Source: Fortiea sp. LEGE XX443
GTDB lineage: Bacteria > Cyanobacteriota > Cyanobacteriia > Cyanobacteriales > Nostocaceae
DNA length: 37,691 nucleotides
Assembly: GCF_015206815.1 (NCBI RefSeq)
Contig: NZ_JADEXZ010000061.1
Location: forward strand, 1-37,691
Direction: 5' to 3'
The position numbers were made by a program, and so were the translations under genes. The notes under the pieces are model-generated. The model was not told the origin of the DNA. It saw only the letters and a program-made list of their open reading frames with translations, and did not search any database. Shown in pieces: positions 1-9,538 of the stretch; within the stretch, counting starts at the first letter, position 1; each line of letters starts with the position of its first letter.

Positions 1-59
1 CCTTTTAATTGCTGTGCAGTTTCCTTCAACAAATGCTTTAGTGAATCTGTTAATTCCAT
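1..59 (-). CDS. 5' end of an unidentified leftward gene (partial)
   Basis: A leftward open frame starts with ATG (complement of 57-59) and runs off the window after about 20 codons (MELTDSLKHLLKETAQQLK...). An AGGTG ribosome site sits three bases before the ATG, which supports a real start. The short N-terminus vaguely resembles the first residues of some cyanobacterial transposase-like or HTH proteins, but it is too short to assign. Upstream, inside its probable leader, lie a 17-bp perfect hairpin and a Fur-box-like palindrome, so it may be iron-regulated. The function is unknown. Confidence 0.4.
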   Translation of the reverse strand, partial: MELTDSLKHLLKETAQQLK

Positions 60-105
60 TGACACCTATGCACATCCAAAATCGAATCATCATTGAATTT
101 ACTAC

Positions 106-149
106 AAAAAGGGAAGGGAAAGGTTGCTAACGGCAACCTTTCCCTTCCC
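106..149 (-). terminator. 17-bp perfect hairpin with T-run on the minus strand
   Basis: Arms at 111-127 and 133-149 (GGGAAGGGAAAGGTTGC and its exact complement) enclose a 5-nt loop. Read leftward, the hairpin is followed by five T (complement of 106-110), as in an intrinsic terminator; read rightward there is no T-run. It lies between the Fur-like box and the ATG of the leftward partial gene, so it could act as an attenuator or end a short leader RNA. No leftward gene is visible between it and 432. Confidence 0.55.
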
Positions 150-154
150 GCCAC

Positions 155-173
155 CAGAATGATTATCATTTTC
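155..173. promoter_or_regulatory. Fur-box-like palindrome
   Basis: The 19-mer matches the classical Fur consensus GATAATGATAATCATTATC at 15 positions by eye. It contains the 6-1-6 palindrome AATGAT-T-ATCATT. It lies about 100 bp upstream of the leftward partial gene and about 260 bp upstream of the gene at 433, so the leftward gene is the likelier target. Regulation by FurA is inferred. Confidence 0.5.
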
Positions 174-432
174 ATAAGTTGTATACTTTATTCTCTGGAA
201 GTCCCTTAAACAGCACTGTCAGCAGCAAAAAAATCCCTGCACCCAAAGCTTTAAAACTTATCTGTTGAGTATTTTAATTGTGAGCTTGGTAGTTGTACGA
301 TCGCATCAATTATATAAGGTATATTGTCGCCAAAGCACAAGCACGACGATCGCACACTGAGAGGTATGCGATCGCTAAATTTCTTAACTTGCTAAAATAT
401 AACCAAAAAGAAGTAGTCTAAATATCTGAGCA

Positions 433-894
433 GTGCGAAAATATCAATTTTTTTATTTACTATTTTTTCTCGCTTTAGCCAGTATTGTTGGCTTTTCTGT
501 GTTCTCAGACCTACCTCCGATAGTGAGTTGCGATAAATGGAAATACACTGCGGCTACATCAACAAGTCAAAAATCTTACCTTAATCCTGTGGAACTGGTA
601 GTTAAGCCTTGGGGTGGACAGCATCAGGTTTATGGAACATTTGTTATTCCACCCAAGTATAGAATTGATGGTTTTGTTACCATCACTTTGCCGGGAAAAA
701 AAACTTACTGTGGACAACTTTTAAATGTTACTAGTTATTTAGTTCCAGGGCTTTATCCGCAGCCAAAAAATCAGATTATCAGGGGATATTTAAACACTCG
801 TCTTGCTCTTTGGCTGATTATTCAAGGTAAGGGAGGTGAGTTGAAACAACCGCAAAATTGGAGATTAGGTTATGTCGAGAGATTAAAAAAATAG
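433..894 (+). CDS. Small exported or membrane-anchored hypothetical protein
   Basis: This is a 153-aa protein of unrecognised family. Residues 1-4 are basic (MRKY), followed by a hydrophobic stretch at about 6-26, which indicates a signal peptide or N-terminal membrane anchor. The rest is a small, mostly beta-like soluble domain with only two cysteines (about residues 33 and 93), which could form a disulfide outside the cytoplasm. The start is GTG with a weak upstream GAG; it was chosen because it gives a well-formed signal sequence. The gene converges on the nucleoside transporter with an 8-bp gap. No function is assigned. Confidence 0.6.
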   Translation: MRKYQFFYLLFFLALASIVGFSVFSDLPPIVSCDKWKYTAATSTSQKSYLNPVELVVKPWGGQHQVYGTFVIPPKYRIDGFVTITLPGKKTYCGQLLNVTSYLVPGLYPQPKNQIIRGYLNTRLALWLIIQGKGGELKQPQNWRLGYVERLKK

Positions 895-902
895 TTCGAT
901 TT

Positions 903-2111
903 TCAGATTAATATTCCGGCAATACAAGCGGTAATAAAACTTGCTAATAATCCGCCAATCATTGTCTTCACTCCCAAACGAGCAAAATCATGCTGACGAT
1001 GGGGAGCCATCCCCGTCAGTCCACCAATAGTAATGCCAATAGAGCCGATATTAGCAAAATTGCATAATGCGTAAGTAGCAATAATTACTGCACGTTGGGA
1101 AATTTTACCGCTTTCAATTAATTGCTTTAAATCTAAGAAAGCAATAAACTCATTCAAAATTGTCTTTGTCCCTAACAGCGCTCCTACTTGTTGGCAATCA
1201 TTCCACGGTACACCCATCAACCAAGCCACGGGAGCCATGACAAAAGACAATATTAACTGCAAAGATAACTGCGGCAAATTCACAAGGGAACCAAACCACC
1301 CCAACAGCGCATTTAAAGCAGCCAGTAATCCTAAAAAGGCAATAATCATCACCCCGACGTTAACTGCCAATTTTACGCCGTCAATGGCTCCCGTAGTAGC
1401 AGCATCAATGACGTTGACGTAGTTGGTTTCTATATCTATTTTGGCTTTACCCACTGTCTCAGAAACTTCTGTTTCTGGGTACATAATTTTTGATACAACT
1501 AATGATATGGGGGCAGTCATAAAAAAAGCAGCAATTAGGTGTTCTGGAGGAATACCAAAGGAAAGGTACGCGCCTAATACACCACCCGCAATAGTCGCAA
1601 AGCCTCCAGTCATTACAGCATGGATTTCTGATAGTGTCATATTTTCTACATAAGGTTTCACCATCAGCACAGATTCTGTCGGCCCCAAAAAGATGTTACC
1701 TGCACAGGATAAAGACTCAGAACCTGATGTTTTCATTGTCTTGATCATTAACCATGCTAGTATATTCACGACGCGCTGCAAAATTCCATAGTAGTATAAA
1801 ACACTAATAAAGGCAGAAAAGAAGATAATGGTTGGCAGTACTTGAAAGGCAAATAAATGATCCTTAAAATTCTCTCCAAAGACAAATTTAGCGCCGACAT
1901 CTGAAAAAGCTAAAAAATTGCTGACAATATCTCCTAAAGATTTGAATACATTTAAACCCCACGGTGTTTTCAAAATCAGCAACGCAAAGATAAACTCTAA
2001 ACCCAAACCCCAAACAACTGTCCGCCAACGAACTGCTTGACGTTCGACAGATAAAGCGTAAGATATCCCCATAAACACTAATATTCCCAGGAGGGAAACA
2101 GCACGTTCCAT
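903..2111 (-). CDS. nupC: NupC-family concentrative nucleoside transporter
   Basis: This inner-membrane symporter of the concentrative nucleoside transporter (CNT) family imports nucleosides with H+ or Na+. The 402-aa length is typical of bacterial NupC. Family features include the N-terminal helix MERAVSLLGILVFMG, the segment GNIFLGPTESVLMVKPY, the gate region MTGGFATIAGGVLGAY and the signature TKTILNEFIAFLDL, close to the NupC motif NEFVAxLDL. The start at 2111 is preferred over an in-frame ATG 14 codons upstream (2153) because GGAAG lies five bases before it and the family begins at this helix. It is divergent from the large kinase gene at 2311. The exact substrate and coupling ion cannot be read from sequence. 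Confidence 0.9.
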   Translation of the reverse strand: MERAVSLLGILVFMGISYALSVERQAVRWRTVVWGLGLEFIFALLILKTPWGLNVFKSLGDIVSNFLAFSDVGAKFVFGENFKDHLFAFQVLPTIIFFSAFISVLYYYGILQRVVNILAWLMIKTMKTSGSESLSCAGNIFLGPTESVLMVKPYVENMTLSEIHAVMTGGFATIAGGVLGAYLSFGIPPEHLIAAFFMTAPISLVVSKIMYPETEVSETVGKAKIDIETNYVNVIDAATTGAIDGVKLAVNVGVMIIAFLGLLAALNALLGWFGSLVNLPQLSLQLILSFVMAPVAWLMGVPWNDCQQVGALLGTKTILNEFIAFLDLKQLIESGKISQRAVIIATYALCNFANIGSIGITIGGLTGMAPHRQHDFARLGVKTMIGGLLASFITACIAGILI

Positions 2112-2310
2112 ATTGACTTCCGAAAATGCACAGATATAATACTTGGTCATCAAGCATACATAAAAACGTGGCTTTTTTAAGTTTTTTGTAGTTAATTAAT
2201 AAATTTTTAAGTGAGTATTAGGAAAAATAGCGATCGCAAAGTTAAATAAAATTTCAAAATGGAAATTACTGATCATAAATCACAAAAAATAAATTTATTT
2301 GTAAAAAATT

Positions 2311-5300
2311 ATGTTGACATTAAGTGGTTATCGTGTGAACGAGCTAATTTATTCAGGTTCTAATACCTTAGTACATCGTGGTATTAGGGAATTAGATCAA
2401 CAACCAGTCATTATTAAACTATTACGGCGAGACTATCCCACCTTTCACGAACTCGTAAGATTTCGTAATCAGTACACAATTACTAAAAATCTTGATATTG
2501 ATGGCATTGTCAAAACTTATAGTTTAGAAACTTATCAAAATAGCTATGCCTTAGTCATGGAAGACTTAGGCGCTATTTCTTTGCAAGAATATACTGCTAA
2601 ATATACTCTTAATTTATCAAGCTTTTTTAACATTGCCATTCAAATTGTTTCCATACTGGGTAGATTATATCGCCATCGAGTTATTCATAAAGATATTAAG
2701 CCAGCAAATATTTTAATTAACCCCAGCACCAAAGAAGTAAAACTCATTGATTTTAGTATTGCGTCTTTACTAAAACGAGAAACTCAAAGCCTTACTAGTC
2801 CAAACATTTTAGAAGGAACATTGGCGTATTTGTCACCCGAACAAACTGGACGGACAAATCGTGCTATTGACTACCGCAGTGATTTTTATTCCTTGGGTGT
2901 CACCTTTTTTGAACTTCTCACTGGAAAACTGCCATTTTGTTGTCAAGATGCAATGGAGTTAGTTTACTGTCATTTGGCAAAAATGCCGCCAAAAGTTGAA
3001 AGTTTAAATCCAGAAATTCCCTCAATGGTTTCGGATATTATTAGCAAACTGATGGCGAAAAATGCTGAAGATCGCTATCAAAGTGCTTTGGGGTTAAAGT
3101 ATGACTTAGAAATGTGCCAGCGTCAATGGCAAAAAACTGGCACTGTTAAAGATTTTAGATTAGGAGTGCGGGATATTTGCGATCGCTTCCAGATTCCCGA
3201 AAAACTGTATGGACGACAAACCGAAGTCAAAACCTTACTAGCCGCTTTCGAGCGAGTAGCCAAAGGTAACACCGAAATGATGCTAGTCGCCGGGTTTTCT
3301 GGTATTGGTAAAACAGCCGTTGTCAAAGAAGTTCATAAACCCATTGTGCGGCAGCGTGGTTATTTTATTCAAGGTAAATATGACCAATTTCAACGCAATA
3401 TTCCCTTTTCAGCCTTTGTGCAAGCTTTCCGCGATTTAATTGAACAATTACTTAGTGAAAGTGATACGCAGTTGCAACATTGGCAAAGTCAAATAATGCA
3501 AGCATTAGGAGAGAATGCACAAGTCATTATTGATGTCATTCCTGAGCTAGAAAAAATTATTGGACAACAACCCCCAGTCCCGGAATTATCAGGAAATGCT
3601 GCCCAAAATCGCTTTGATTTACTATTGCATAGATTTATCAAAGTTTTTACTACTAAAGACCATCCCTTAGTAATTTTTTTGGATGACTTACAATGGGCAG
3701 ACTCAGCATCTCTCAAATTGATTAAACTATTAATCAGCAATGCAGATACTGGTTATTTATTATTAATTGGGGCTTACAGAAATAATGAAGTTTCAACTAC
3801 ACATCCTTTGATGTTGACGTTAGCAGAGATCAAAAAAAATGATATTGAAATTAATAAGATTAATTTAGATACGCTTCAGCAAACAGATTTAAATTATCTA
3901 ATTGCCGATACTCTAAATTGCTCTTTAGAGGTTGCTTTTCTTTTGACAAAATTCGTCTACCAAAAAACCAGAGGTAATCCTTTATTTACTCATCAATTTT
4001 TAAGATTTCTCCATGAAGAAAAATTAATTAGCTTTAACTTTGATGCAGGTTATTGGCAATGTGATATTGCTCAAGTCAAAGCCTTAGCATTAACTGATGA
4101 TATAGTTGAATTTCTGGCAACACAACTACAAAAATTACCATCAGCCACTTTAGAAGTATTGAAATTAGCAGCCTGTATTGGTAATCAATTTGATTTAGGA
4201 AATCTAGCTATTGTTTACGAAAAATCTCTATTAGAAACTGCGAATGATTTATGGAAAGCATTGCAAGAGGAATTAATTATTCCTACTAGTGAAGTTTATA
4301 AATTCTTTCACGATCACGAAGAACTAATAGCCAGTGAATGGGAATTTTGCCAATCCCCAACTTATAGATTTCTTCATGATAGAGTACAACAGGCTGCCTA
4401 CTTTCTGATTCCTGAAGAACAAAAAAAATCAACGCATCTTAAAATTGGTCAAATTCTGTTAAAAAATACTCCCAATATTGAAGAAAATGAAAACCTCTTC
4501 TCCATAGTTAATCAGCTAAATATGGGAGCAGATTTAATTACTGACAAAGTAGAAAAAAACAAACTAGCTCAACTCAATTTGAGTGCAGGAAACAAAGCTA
4601 AGTCCGCCACAGCATATGAGACAGCAGTGAAATATCTCAATACTGCTTTAGCATTGCTAGAGGCTGATAGTTGGCAGGAGCAGTATGATTTAACTTTGAA
4701 ATTATATATTGAAACCGCAGAATCTGAATATTTAAATATTAACTTTGCCAGAGCTATAGAACTAACTGAAATTGCCCTACAAAATACCAAAACACTGGTT
4801 GAGCAAGTTAAAGTATATGAACTGCAAATGCAAATTTGCATTGCCCAATTGCAAATGGTACAAGCAGTAGAAATTGGACTACAAATTTTAGAGAAATTAG
4901 AGATTCCTCTGGTGAATTTGACTAGTGATGAAAGCTTAGTAGTTGAATTACCAGAACTGTCTGATATAGATAACTTTTTGGTGATGACAGATCCAGATAA
5001 ACTAGCAGCAATGGAGATTTTAAAAATTCTCTGCGCCCCTGTTTTCATGGCTAAACCAGAAATCTTTCCTCAAGTGATCATTACGATGGTAAATCTTTGT
5101 CTTGAGCATGGTAATTCAAAATTATCTGCTTTTGCATACTGTTTTTATGGATTATTACTATCTGGTATTGGTCAATTAACTGGCGGCTATAATGCTGGTA
5201 ATATCGCTTTAAAACTCTTGGATAAATTTGCAGCCAAGGAATTAAAAGCCAAAGTTTATAATTTATATAATTCTAATATTAGAACCTGGAAAGAACATGC

Positions 5301-7692
5301 AAAACATAGTGTTCAACCCTTGCAAGAAGCAGTACAGAGTGGGTTAGAGACTGGAGATATTGAGTGGGGAGGATATTCTGCTGCTAATCTGTGCAGTTAT
5401 CTCTTTTTTTCAGGTAATAACTTAGAATCTGCTGTTACACAGCAAGCAAACTACATAGATATTTGCATTAAAATTAAGCAAGAAATTCCTATCCATTTTT
5501 CGCAAATATGGCGACAACTAGGTTTAAATTTACAAGGGTTATCTCCAGATAAATATTTATTAGTGGGAGAAAGTTTTAATGAATTGCAAATAATACCGCA
5601 TTTAATTGTAGCTAAAAGTGGTACGGTACTATTTATTTTTTATGTCGCCAAAACAATTCTGCTTTACCAATTTAGAGATTATGCTCAGGCAATAAAACAA
5701 GTCAAACTAGCCAATGAACAAGCCGGTTCTGCTTTTGGTTTTATGCAAGTTGTGATTCTCAATTTTTATCATTCATTGGCTTTATTAGCAAATTATTTTC
5801 AAGCAGATATCAAGGAAAAACAAAAGTATCTAGAGCAAGTTGAAGCAAACCAAGAAAGAATGAAATTCTGGGCAGAAAACGCGCCAATGAATAATCAGCA
5901 TCGCTATAATTTAGTAGAAGCAGAAAAACTGCGAGTGCTGGGGCGATATTGGCAAGCTGCTGAACTTTACGATCGCGCGATCGCCCAAGCGAAAGAAAAC
6001 GAATATATTCAAGAAGAAGCTCTAATTCATGAAATCGCTGCCCAATTTTATTTAGAGTGGGATAGAGAGCAAATTGCCCAAATTTACCTAACAAATGCTT
6101 ACTACTGCTATGCACTCTGGGGTGCAAAAGCTAAAATCGAAGATTTAGAACAACGCTATTCAAATTTACTAGCTCCCATACTTCAGTGGGAAAAAATTAA
6201 TTTTAATCCTAAGGATACTTTTTCTAATATAAGCAGAATCACTCGCTCTACGTTTAGTAGTGCTACAACTGATTCTTCTAGTAATAGCAGCATTTCACAA
6301 GCCTTAGATTTAGATACTGTGCTTAAAGCTTCGCAAGCAGTTTCTAGTGAAATTGAACAAGATAAACTGCTAACTACTCTCATGCAAGTGTTAATGGAGA
6401 ATGTCGGTGCAGAAAAAGCTGTGCTGATTTTATTAAAAGAAAATATTTGGGTAATTGAGGCGATCGCTACAGTTAATAAATTACCAAATATCTTGCAATC
6501 TATCCCCATTGAGTTAAGCCAAGATGTGCCTCAAACTGTAATTAACTACGTTAAACATACCGGAACATCTTTGGTAATTGATAACGCGACTCAAGAAAAT
6601 AACTTCGCGGCTGATGCTTATATTATTTATCACAAACCTAAAAGTTTATTGTGTACACCAATCTTGCATCAAGGTAAATTGATTGGCATTTTGTATTTAG
6701 AAAATAATCTAATGTTAAAAGCATTCACCAGCGATCGCCTGACAATTATCAAGTTACTCTGTTCTCAAGCTGCAATATCCTTAGAAAATGCTCGTCTCTA
6801 CCAGCAGTCTCAAGATGATTCTCAAAAATTATCCCAATCCCTCACAGAATTACAGCAAATGCAACTCCAACTTATCCAAAGTGAAAAAATGTCAGCTTTG
6901 GGTAACTTAGTTGCAGGTGTAGCTCACGAAATTAATAATCCTGTAGGATTTATTGCTGGTAATATTCAACCTGCTGTAGAGTTAGTAGAAGATTTATTTC
7001 ATATCCTCGACCTCTATCAGCAAAAATTCCCCGAACCTGGCGAAGAAATTGCCGAAGAAATTGCCGCAGTTGACTTAGAATATTTACGTGAAGACCTACC
7101 AAAACTAATTTCTTCTATGAAATTGGGTGTTGATCGCATTCGTAAAATTAGTGCTGGTTTGCGAACTTTTTCTCGATTAGATACAGAATATAAAACAGCT
7201 TATAATCTTCACGAAGGTATCGACAGTACAATCTTAATTCTCAAACATCGTTTAAAACCATCAGAAAATCGTCCAGAAATTAATGTTGTCAAAAACTACG
7301 GTGATATTCCCCAAGTTGAATGCTTCCCTGGACAACTCAACCAAGTATTTATGAATTTGCTCGCCAACGCCATTGACGCGTTAGAAGAATCTAATATAGG
7401 GCGACAATTTTACGAGATTGCTCTGCAACCAAATCAAATTGTAATTCAGACTAGTTTAAGTGATGATAAATCTCAGGTTGTGATTCAGATTATTGATAAT
7501 GGTATGGGGATACCAGATGATGTCAAAAACAAGATTTTTGACCATTTATTCACCACTAAATCTGTAGGTAAAGGTACAGGGTTAGGATTAGCGATCGCTC
7601 GTCAAATTATTGTGGAAAAACATAGCGGTATTTTAGAGGTAAACTCTGTACAGGGCGAGGGTTCAGAGTTTATCATAAAATTACCAATTTAA
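2311..7692 (+). CDS. Ser/Thr kinase - AAA ATPase - GAF - histidine kinase (HstK type)
   Basis: This 1793-aa signalling protein has the layout common in filamentous cyanobacteria (HstK family). Residues 1-270 form a eukaryotic-type kinase with Lys36, the catalytic loop HKDIKPAN (Asp128) and LIDFS in place of DFG (Asp147). Residues about 295-480 form an AAA/STAND-like ATPase with P-loop GFSGIGKT near 328-335 and FLDDLQWAD near 455-463. A long helical, TPR-like region follows to about 1290. A GAF domain spans about 1333-1500, then a short coiled coil and a histidine kinase with H-box VAHEINNP (His1539), N-box NLLANAID near 1681, DNGMG near 1729 and GKGTGLGLA near 1753. No transmembrane segment is seen, so it should be cytoplasmic. 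No response regulator lies next to it. The input signal is unknown. Confidence 0.92.
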   Translation: MLTLSGYRVNELIYSGSNTLVHRGIRELDQQPVIIKLLRRDYPTFHELVRFRNQYTITKNLDIDGIVKTYSLETYQNSYALVMEDLGAISLQEYTAKYTLNLSSFFNIAIQIVSILGRLYRHRVIHKDIKPANILINPSTKEVKLIDFSIASLLKRETQSLTSPNILEGTLAYLSPEQTGRTNRAIDYRSDFYSLGVTFFELLTGKLPFCCQDAMELVYCHLAKMPPKVESLNPEIPSMVSDIISKLMAKNAEDRYQSALGLKYDLEMCQRQWQKTGTVKDFRLGVRDICDRFQIPEKLYGRQTEVKTLLAAFERVAKGNTEMMLVAGFSGIGKTAVVKEVHKPIVRQRGYFIQGKYDQFQRNIPFSAFVQAFRDLIEQLLSESDTQLQHWQSQIMQALGENAQVIIDVIPELEKIIGQQPPVPELSGNAAQNRFDLLLHRFIKVFTTKDHPLVIFLDDLQWADSASLKLIKLLISNADTGYLLLIGAYRNNEVSTTHPLMLTLAEIKKNDIEINKINLDTLQQTDLNYLIADTLNCSLEVAFLLTKFVYQKTRGNPLFTHQFLRFLHEEKLISFNFDAGYWQCDIAQVKALALTDDIVEFLATQLQKLPSATLEVLKLAACIGNQFDLGNLAIVYEKSLLETANDLWKALQEELIIPTSEVYKFFHDHEELIASEWEFCQSPTYRFLHDRVQQAAYFLIPEEQKKSTHLKIGQILLKNTPNIEENENLFSIVNQLNMGADLITDKVEKNKLAQLNLSAGNKAKSATAYETAVKYLNTALALLEADSWQEQYDLTLKLYIETAESEYLNINFARAIELTEIALQNTKTLVEQVKVYELQMQICIAQLQMVQAVEIGLQILEKLEIPLVNLTSDESLVVELPELSDIDNFLVMTDPDKLAAMEILKILCAPVFMAKPEIFPQVIITMVNLCLEHGNSKLSAFAYCFYGLLLSGIGQLTGGYNAGNIALKLLDKFAAKELKAKVYNLYNSNIRTWKEHAKHSVQPLQEAVQSGLETGDIEWGGYSAANLCSYLFFSGNNLESAVTQQANYIDICIKIKQEIPIHFSQIWRQLGLNLQGLSPDKYLLVGESFNELQIIPHLIVAKSGTVLFIFYVAKTILLYQFRDYAQAIKQVKLANEQAGSAFGFMQVVILNFYHSLALLANYFQADIKEKQKYLEQVEANQERMKFWAENAPMNNQHRYNLVEAEKLRVLGRYWQAAELYDRAIAQAKENEYIQEEALIHEIAAQFYLEWDREQIAQIYLTNAYYCYALWGAKAKIEDLEQRYSNLLAPILQWEKINFNPKDTFSNISRITRSTFSSATTDSSSNSSISQALDLDTVLKASQAVSSEIEQDKLLTTLMQVLMENVGAEKAVLILLKENIWVIEAIATVNKLPNILQSIPIELSQDVPQTVINYVKHTGTSLVIDNATQENNFAADAYIIYHKPKSLLCTPILHQGKLIGILYLENNLMLKAFTSDRLTIIKLLCSQAAISLENARLYQQSQDDSQKLSQSLTELQQMQLQLIQSEKMSALGNLVAGVAHEINNPVGFIAGNIQPAVELVEDLFHILDLYQQKFPEPGEEIAEEIAAVDLEYLREDLPKLISSMKLGVDRIRKISAGLRTFSRLDTEYKTAYNLHEGIDSTILILKHRLKPSENRPEINVVKNYGDIPQVECFPGQLNQVFMNLLANAIDALEESNIGRQFYEIALQPNQIVIQTSLSDDKSQVVIQIIDNGMGIPDDVKNKIFDHLFTTKSVGKGTGLGLAIARQIIVEKHSGILEVNSVQGEGSEFIIKLPI

Positions 7693-7794
7693 ATAGATAT
7701 CAACCTGCTCACAGCCTTGCTCAATTGCCTCACGCATTAACTGGACGCTCAAACATTACCATATTCTGTATTATTGTAGAATTTAGCTAAAGTT
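7693..7794. other. Convergent intergenic gap
   Basis: This is 102 bp between two convergent stop codons. No strong hairpin with a T-run was found. There is only a weak 5-bp inverted repeat around 7762-7781. Confidence 0.4.
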
Positions 7795-9192
7795 TTACAG
7801 CCCCATCACAGTGCGATAATGAGCCTCAATTTCTGCCACAGTTTGCGACTTACGCTGAGTATCCCACTGACTGCGGTTAAATAATTCTTGTCGCAATTCA
7901 TCTACATTAGTAGTAGTTATTTTTCCATCGACTACTACTTGTTTACCATTTACCCATGCACTATCAACAGCATTGGTAGGCCGTCCTAAAACTAATAAAC
8001 CGATGGGGTCTGTACGGGGCAGTAATGATAAACTTGTCAAGTTATAAAGAACTAAATCAGCTTGTTTCCCAACAGTAAGGGAACCTAATTTATCTCCCAT
8101 ATTCAATCCTTTAGCACCTCCTAAAGCTGCCATTTCTACAGATTGTCGGGGTGTAATCCAATATTGATAATCTATATCTGTGACGTTGTGCAGAATAGAA
8201 CCAATCTTGATTGCTTCTAATAAGTCTTGAGAGTCATTACTCGAAGCACCATCACAACCAAAAGTCACATTTACCCCAGCTTGGCGATATTTTAAAATTG
8301 GGGCAATACCACTGCCTAAACGCAAATTACTTAAAGGGTTATGAACAACTGTCGATTGAGTTGCGGCGAGGATTTCAATATCAGTATCATTTAACCAAAC
8401 ACAATGGGCAAGAGAAGTGCGATCGCCTAAATACCCAATTCTTTTTAAATGTTCGACAGCACTACAACCATACTTTTCTTGGGCGAGTTTTTCTTGGGCT
8501 TTTGTTTCCAGCAAATGAGAGTGACGACATAAATTATAGCGATCGCTTAACTCAATACATCCACTAAATAAAGCATCACTGCACAACTGAATCCCCGTGG
8601 GTGCAACTAAAATACTCACCCCCTCTTCTGGGCGATGAAACTGTCTCACCGCTTCTTCAATAATTGCTAGGGTGTCCGCCATCGAGCGAAAATAAGGTTG
8701 ATGATTTTGTTCACTCTCCCCAGAGGGAATACCTGCGGTGAGGGATTCATCTTGAATCAAAGGCGCGACAAAAGCCCGAATTCCTACTTCTTGGTAAGCG
8801 CGAACTGCGGTAGCGATGGTTTCCAATTCTTGTCCCGGAATTAACACCAGATGATCTACCACACTCGTACCACCAGAAAGCAAAGTTTCCACCGCCGTTC
8901 CTAAAGCGCTGAGATAAACTTTTTCGGTGTCGAGAGGGGCAAAATCATACAGTTCCGCCAGCCATAATTCTAATGGCAAAATAGACATAATTCCCCGTTG
9001 CCACATTTCGGAAGAATGGGTGTGGGCGTTGAAAAAACCAGGTAGTAGCAGTTTGTGTTCACCGTTAATTGCTGTCCCAACAACATCAAGATCAGGTGCA
9101 ATGGCAGAGATTATACCCTCCACAACCTGCACATCTGTAGTTGCATAAGCATCATCGGTGGGAATTAAGACATTTTTAATAGTAAAATGCAC
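7795..9192 (-). CDS. Amidohydrolase (TRZ/ATZ, MTA/SAH-deaminase-like)
   Basis: This 465-aa metal-dependent hydrolase belongs to the amidohydrolase superfamily, cytosine/guanine deaminase-TrzA branch. Metal ligands are visible in order: GFFNAHTHS (His57, His59), the HSHLLET block (His and Glu), SLAHCVWL (His) and FGCDGASSND (Asp). This is the complete set for a mononuclear deaminase. An N-terminal beta domain (1-50) and its C-terminal completion (QADLVLYN, then VNGKQVVVDG) match the family fold. Likely substrates are a purine base, methylthioadenosine/S-adenosylhomocysteine or a related N-heterocycle; sequence alone does not decide. There is no signal peptide, so it is cytoplasmic. It is a single gene convergent with the HstK-type kinase. 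The start at 9192 agrees with the family N-terminus. Confidence 0.88.
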   Translation of the reverse strand: MHFTIKNVLIPTDDAYATTDVQVVEGIISAIAPDLDVVGTAINGEHKLLLPGFFNAHTHSSEMWQRGIMSILPLELWLAELYDFAPLDTEKVYLSALGTAVETLLSGGTSVVDHLVLIPGQELETIATAVRAYQEVGIRAFVAPLIQDESLTAGIPSGESEQNHQPYFRSMADTLAIIEEAVRQFHRPEEGVSILVAPTGIQLCSDALFSGCIELSDRYNLCRHSHLLETKAQEKLAQEKYGCSAVEHLKRIGYLGDRTSLAHCVWLNDTDIEILAATQSTVVHNPLSNLRLGSGIAPILKYRQAGVNVTFGCDGASSNDSQDLLEAIKIGSILHNVTDIDYQYWITPRQSVEMAALGGAKGLNMGDKLGSLTVGKQADLVLYNLTSLSLLPRTDPIGLLVLGRPTNAVDSAWVNGKQVVVDGKITTTNVDELRQELFNRSQWDTQRKSQTVAEIEAHYRTVMGL

Positions 9193-9538
9193 GATTGACC
9201 TCTATGATTACGTTTTAGCTATTTTATGAGTAGCATTTGAGTTACAAAATTCAATTTAAAAGGTAACATTTGAAGCGCAAAAATTTTGCCTCACACTTTA
9301 GGAAAGCGATCGCATCACTACTTCTTGGCATACAAGGATTTTTTCTCTGACGTTCCCTGCGGGATGTTTACGATTCCACTCGGTTTTATGCCTTGTGCGG
9401 GGCTAATTTTTCACTACACCCCACACCCAATACCCTACACCCTAGTTTTGGTCAATTTAGCTATAAATTGTAAAAACTAAAATCTTAAATCTAAAATTGG
9501 TATGATGCCAGCGATAACACATTCAGGAAAATAAACAA
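9193..9538. other. Intergenic region, no gene seen
   Basis: This is 346 bp between the divergent amidohydrolase and aldolase genes. It includes one HIP1-type GCGATCGC site, a small palindrome TCCCTGCGGGA near 9352 of a type scattered through Nostoc genomes, and a C-rich CACCC-repeated stretch near 9415-9445. A 64-codon open frame here has no ribosome site or protein-like composition and is not called. Confidence 0.5.

Noticed and set aside
2111-2153. Longer NupC start
   Set aside because: The upstream ATG lacks a ribosome site and adds 14 residues not expected in the family; GGAAG precedes the ATG at 2111.
9286-9480. 64-codon open frame between amidohydrolase and aldolase genes
   Set aside because: The composition is unlike a protein, it overlaps a dispersed palindrome and CACCC-rich sequence, and it has no ribosome site.
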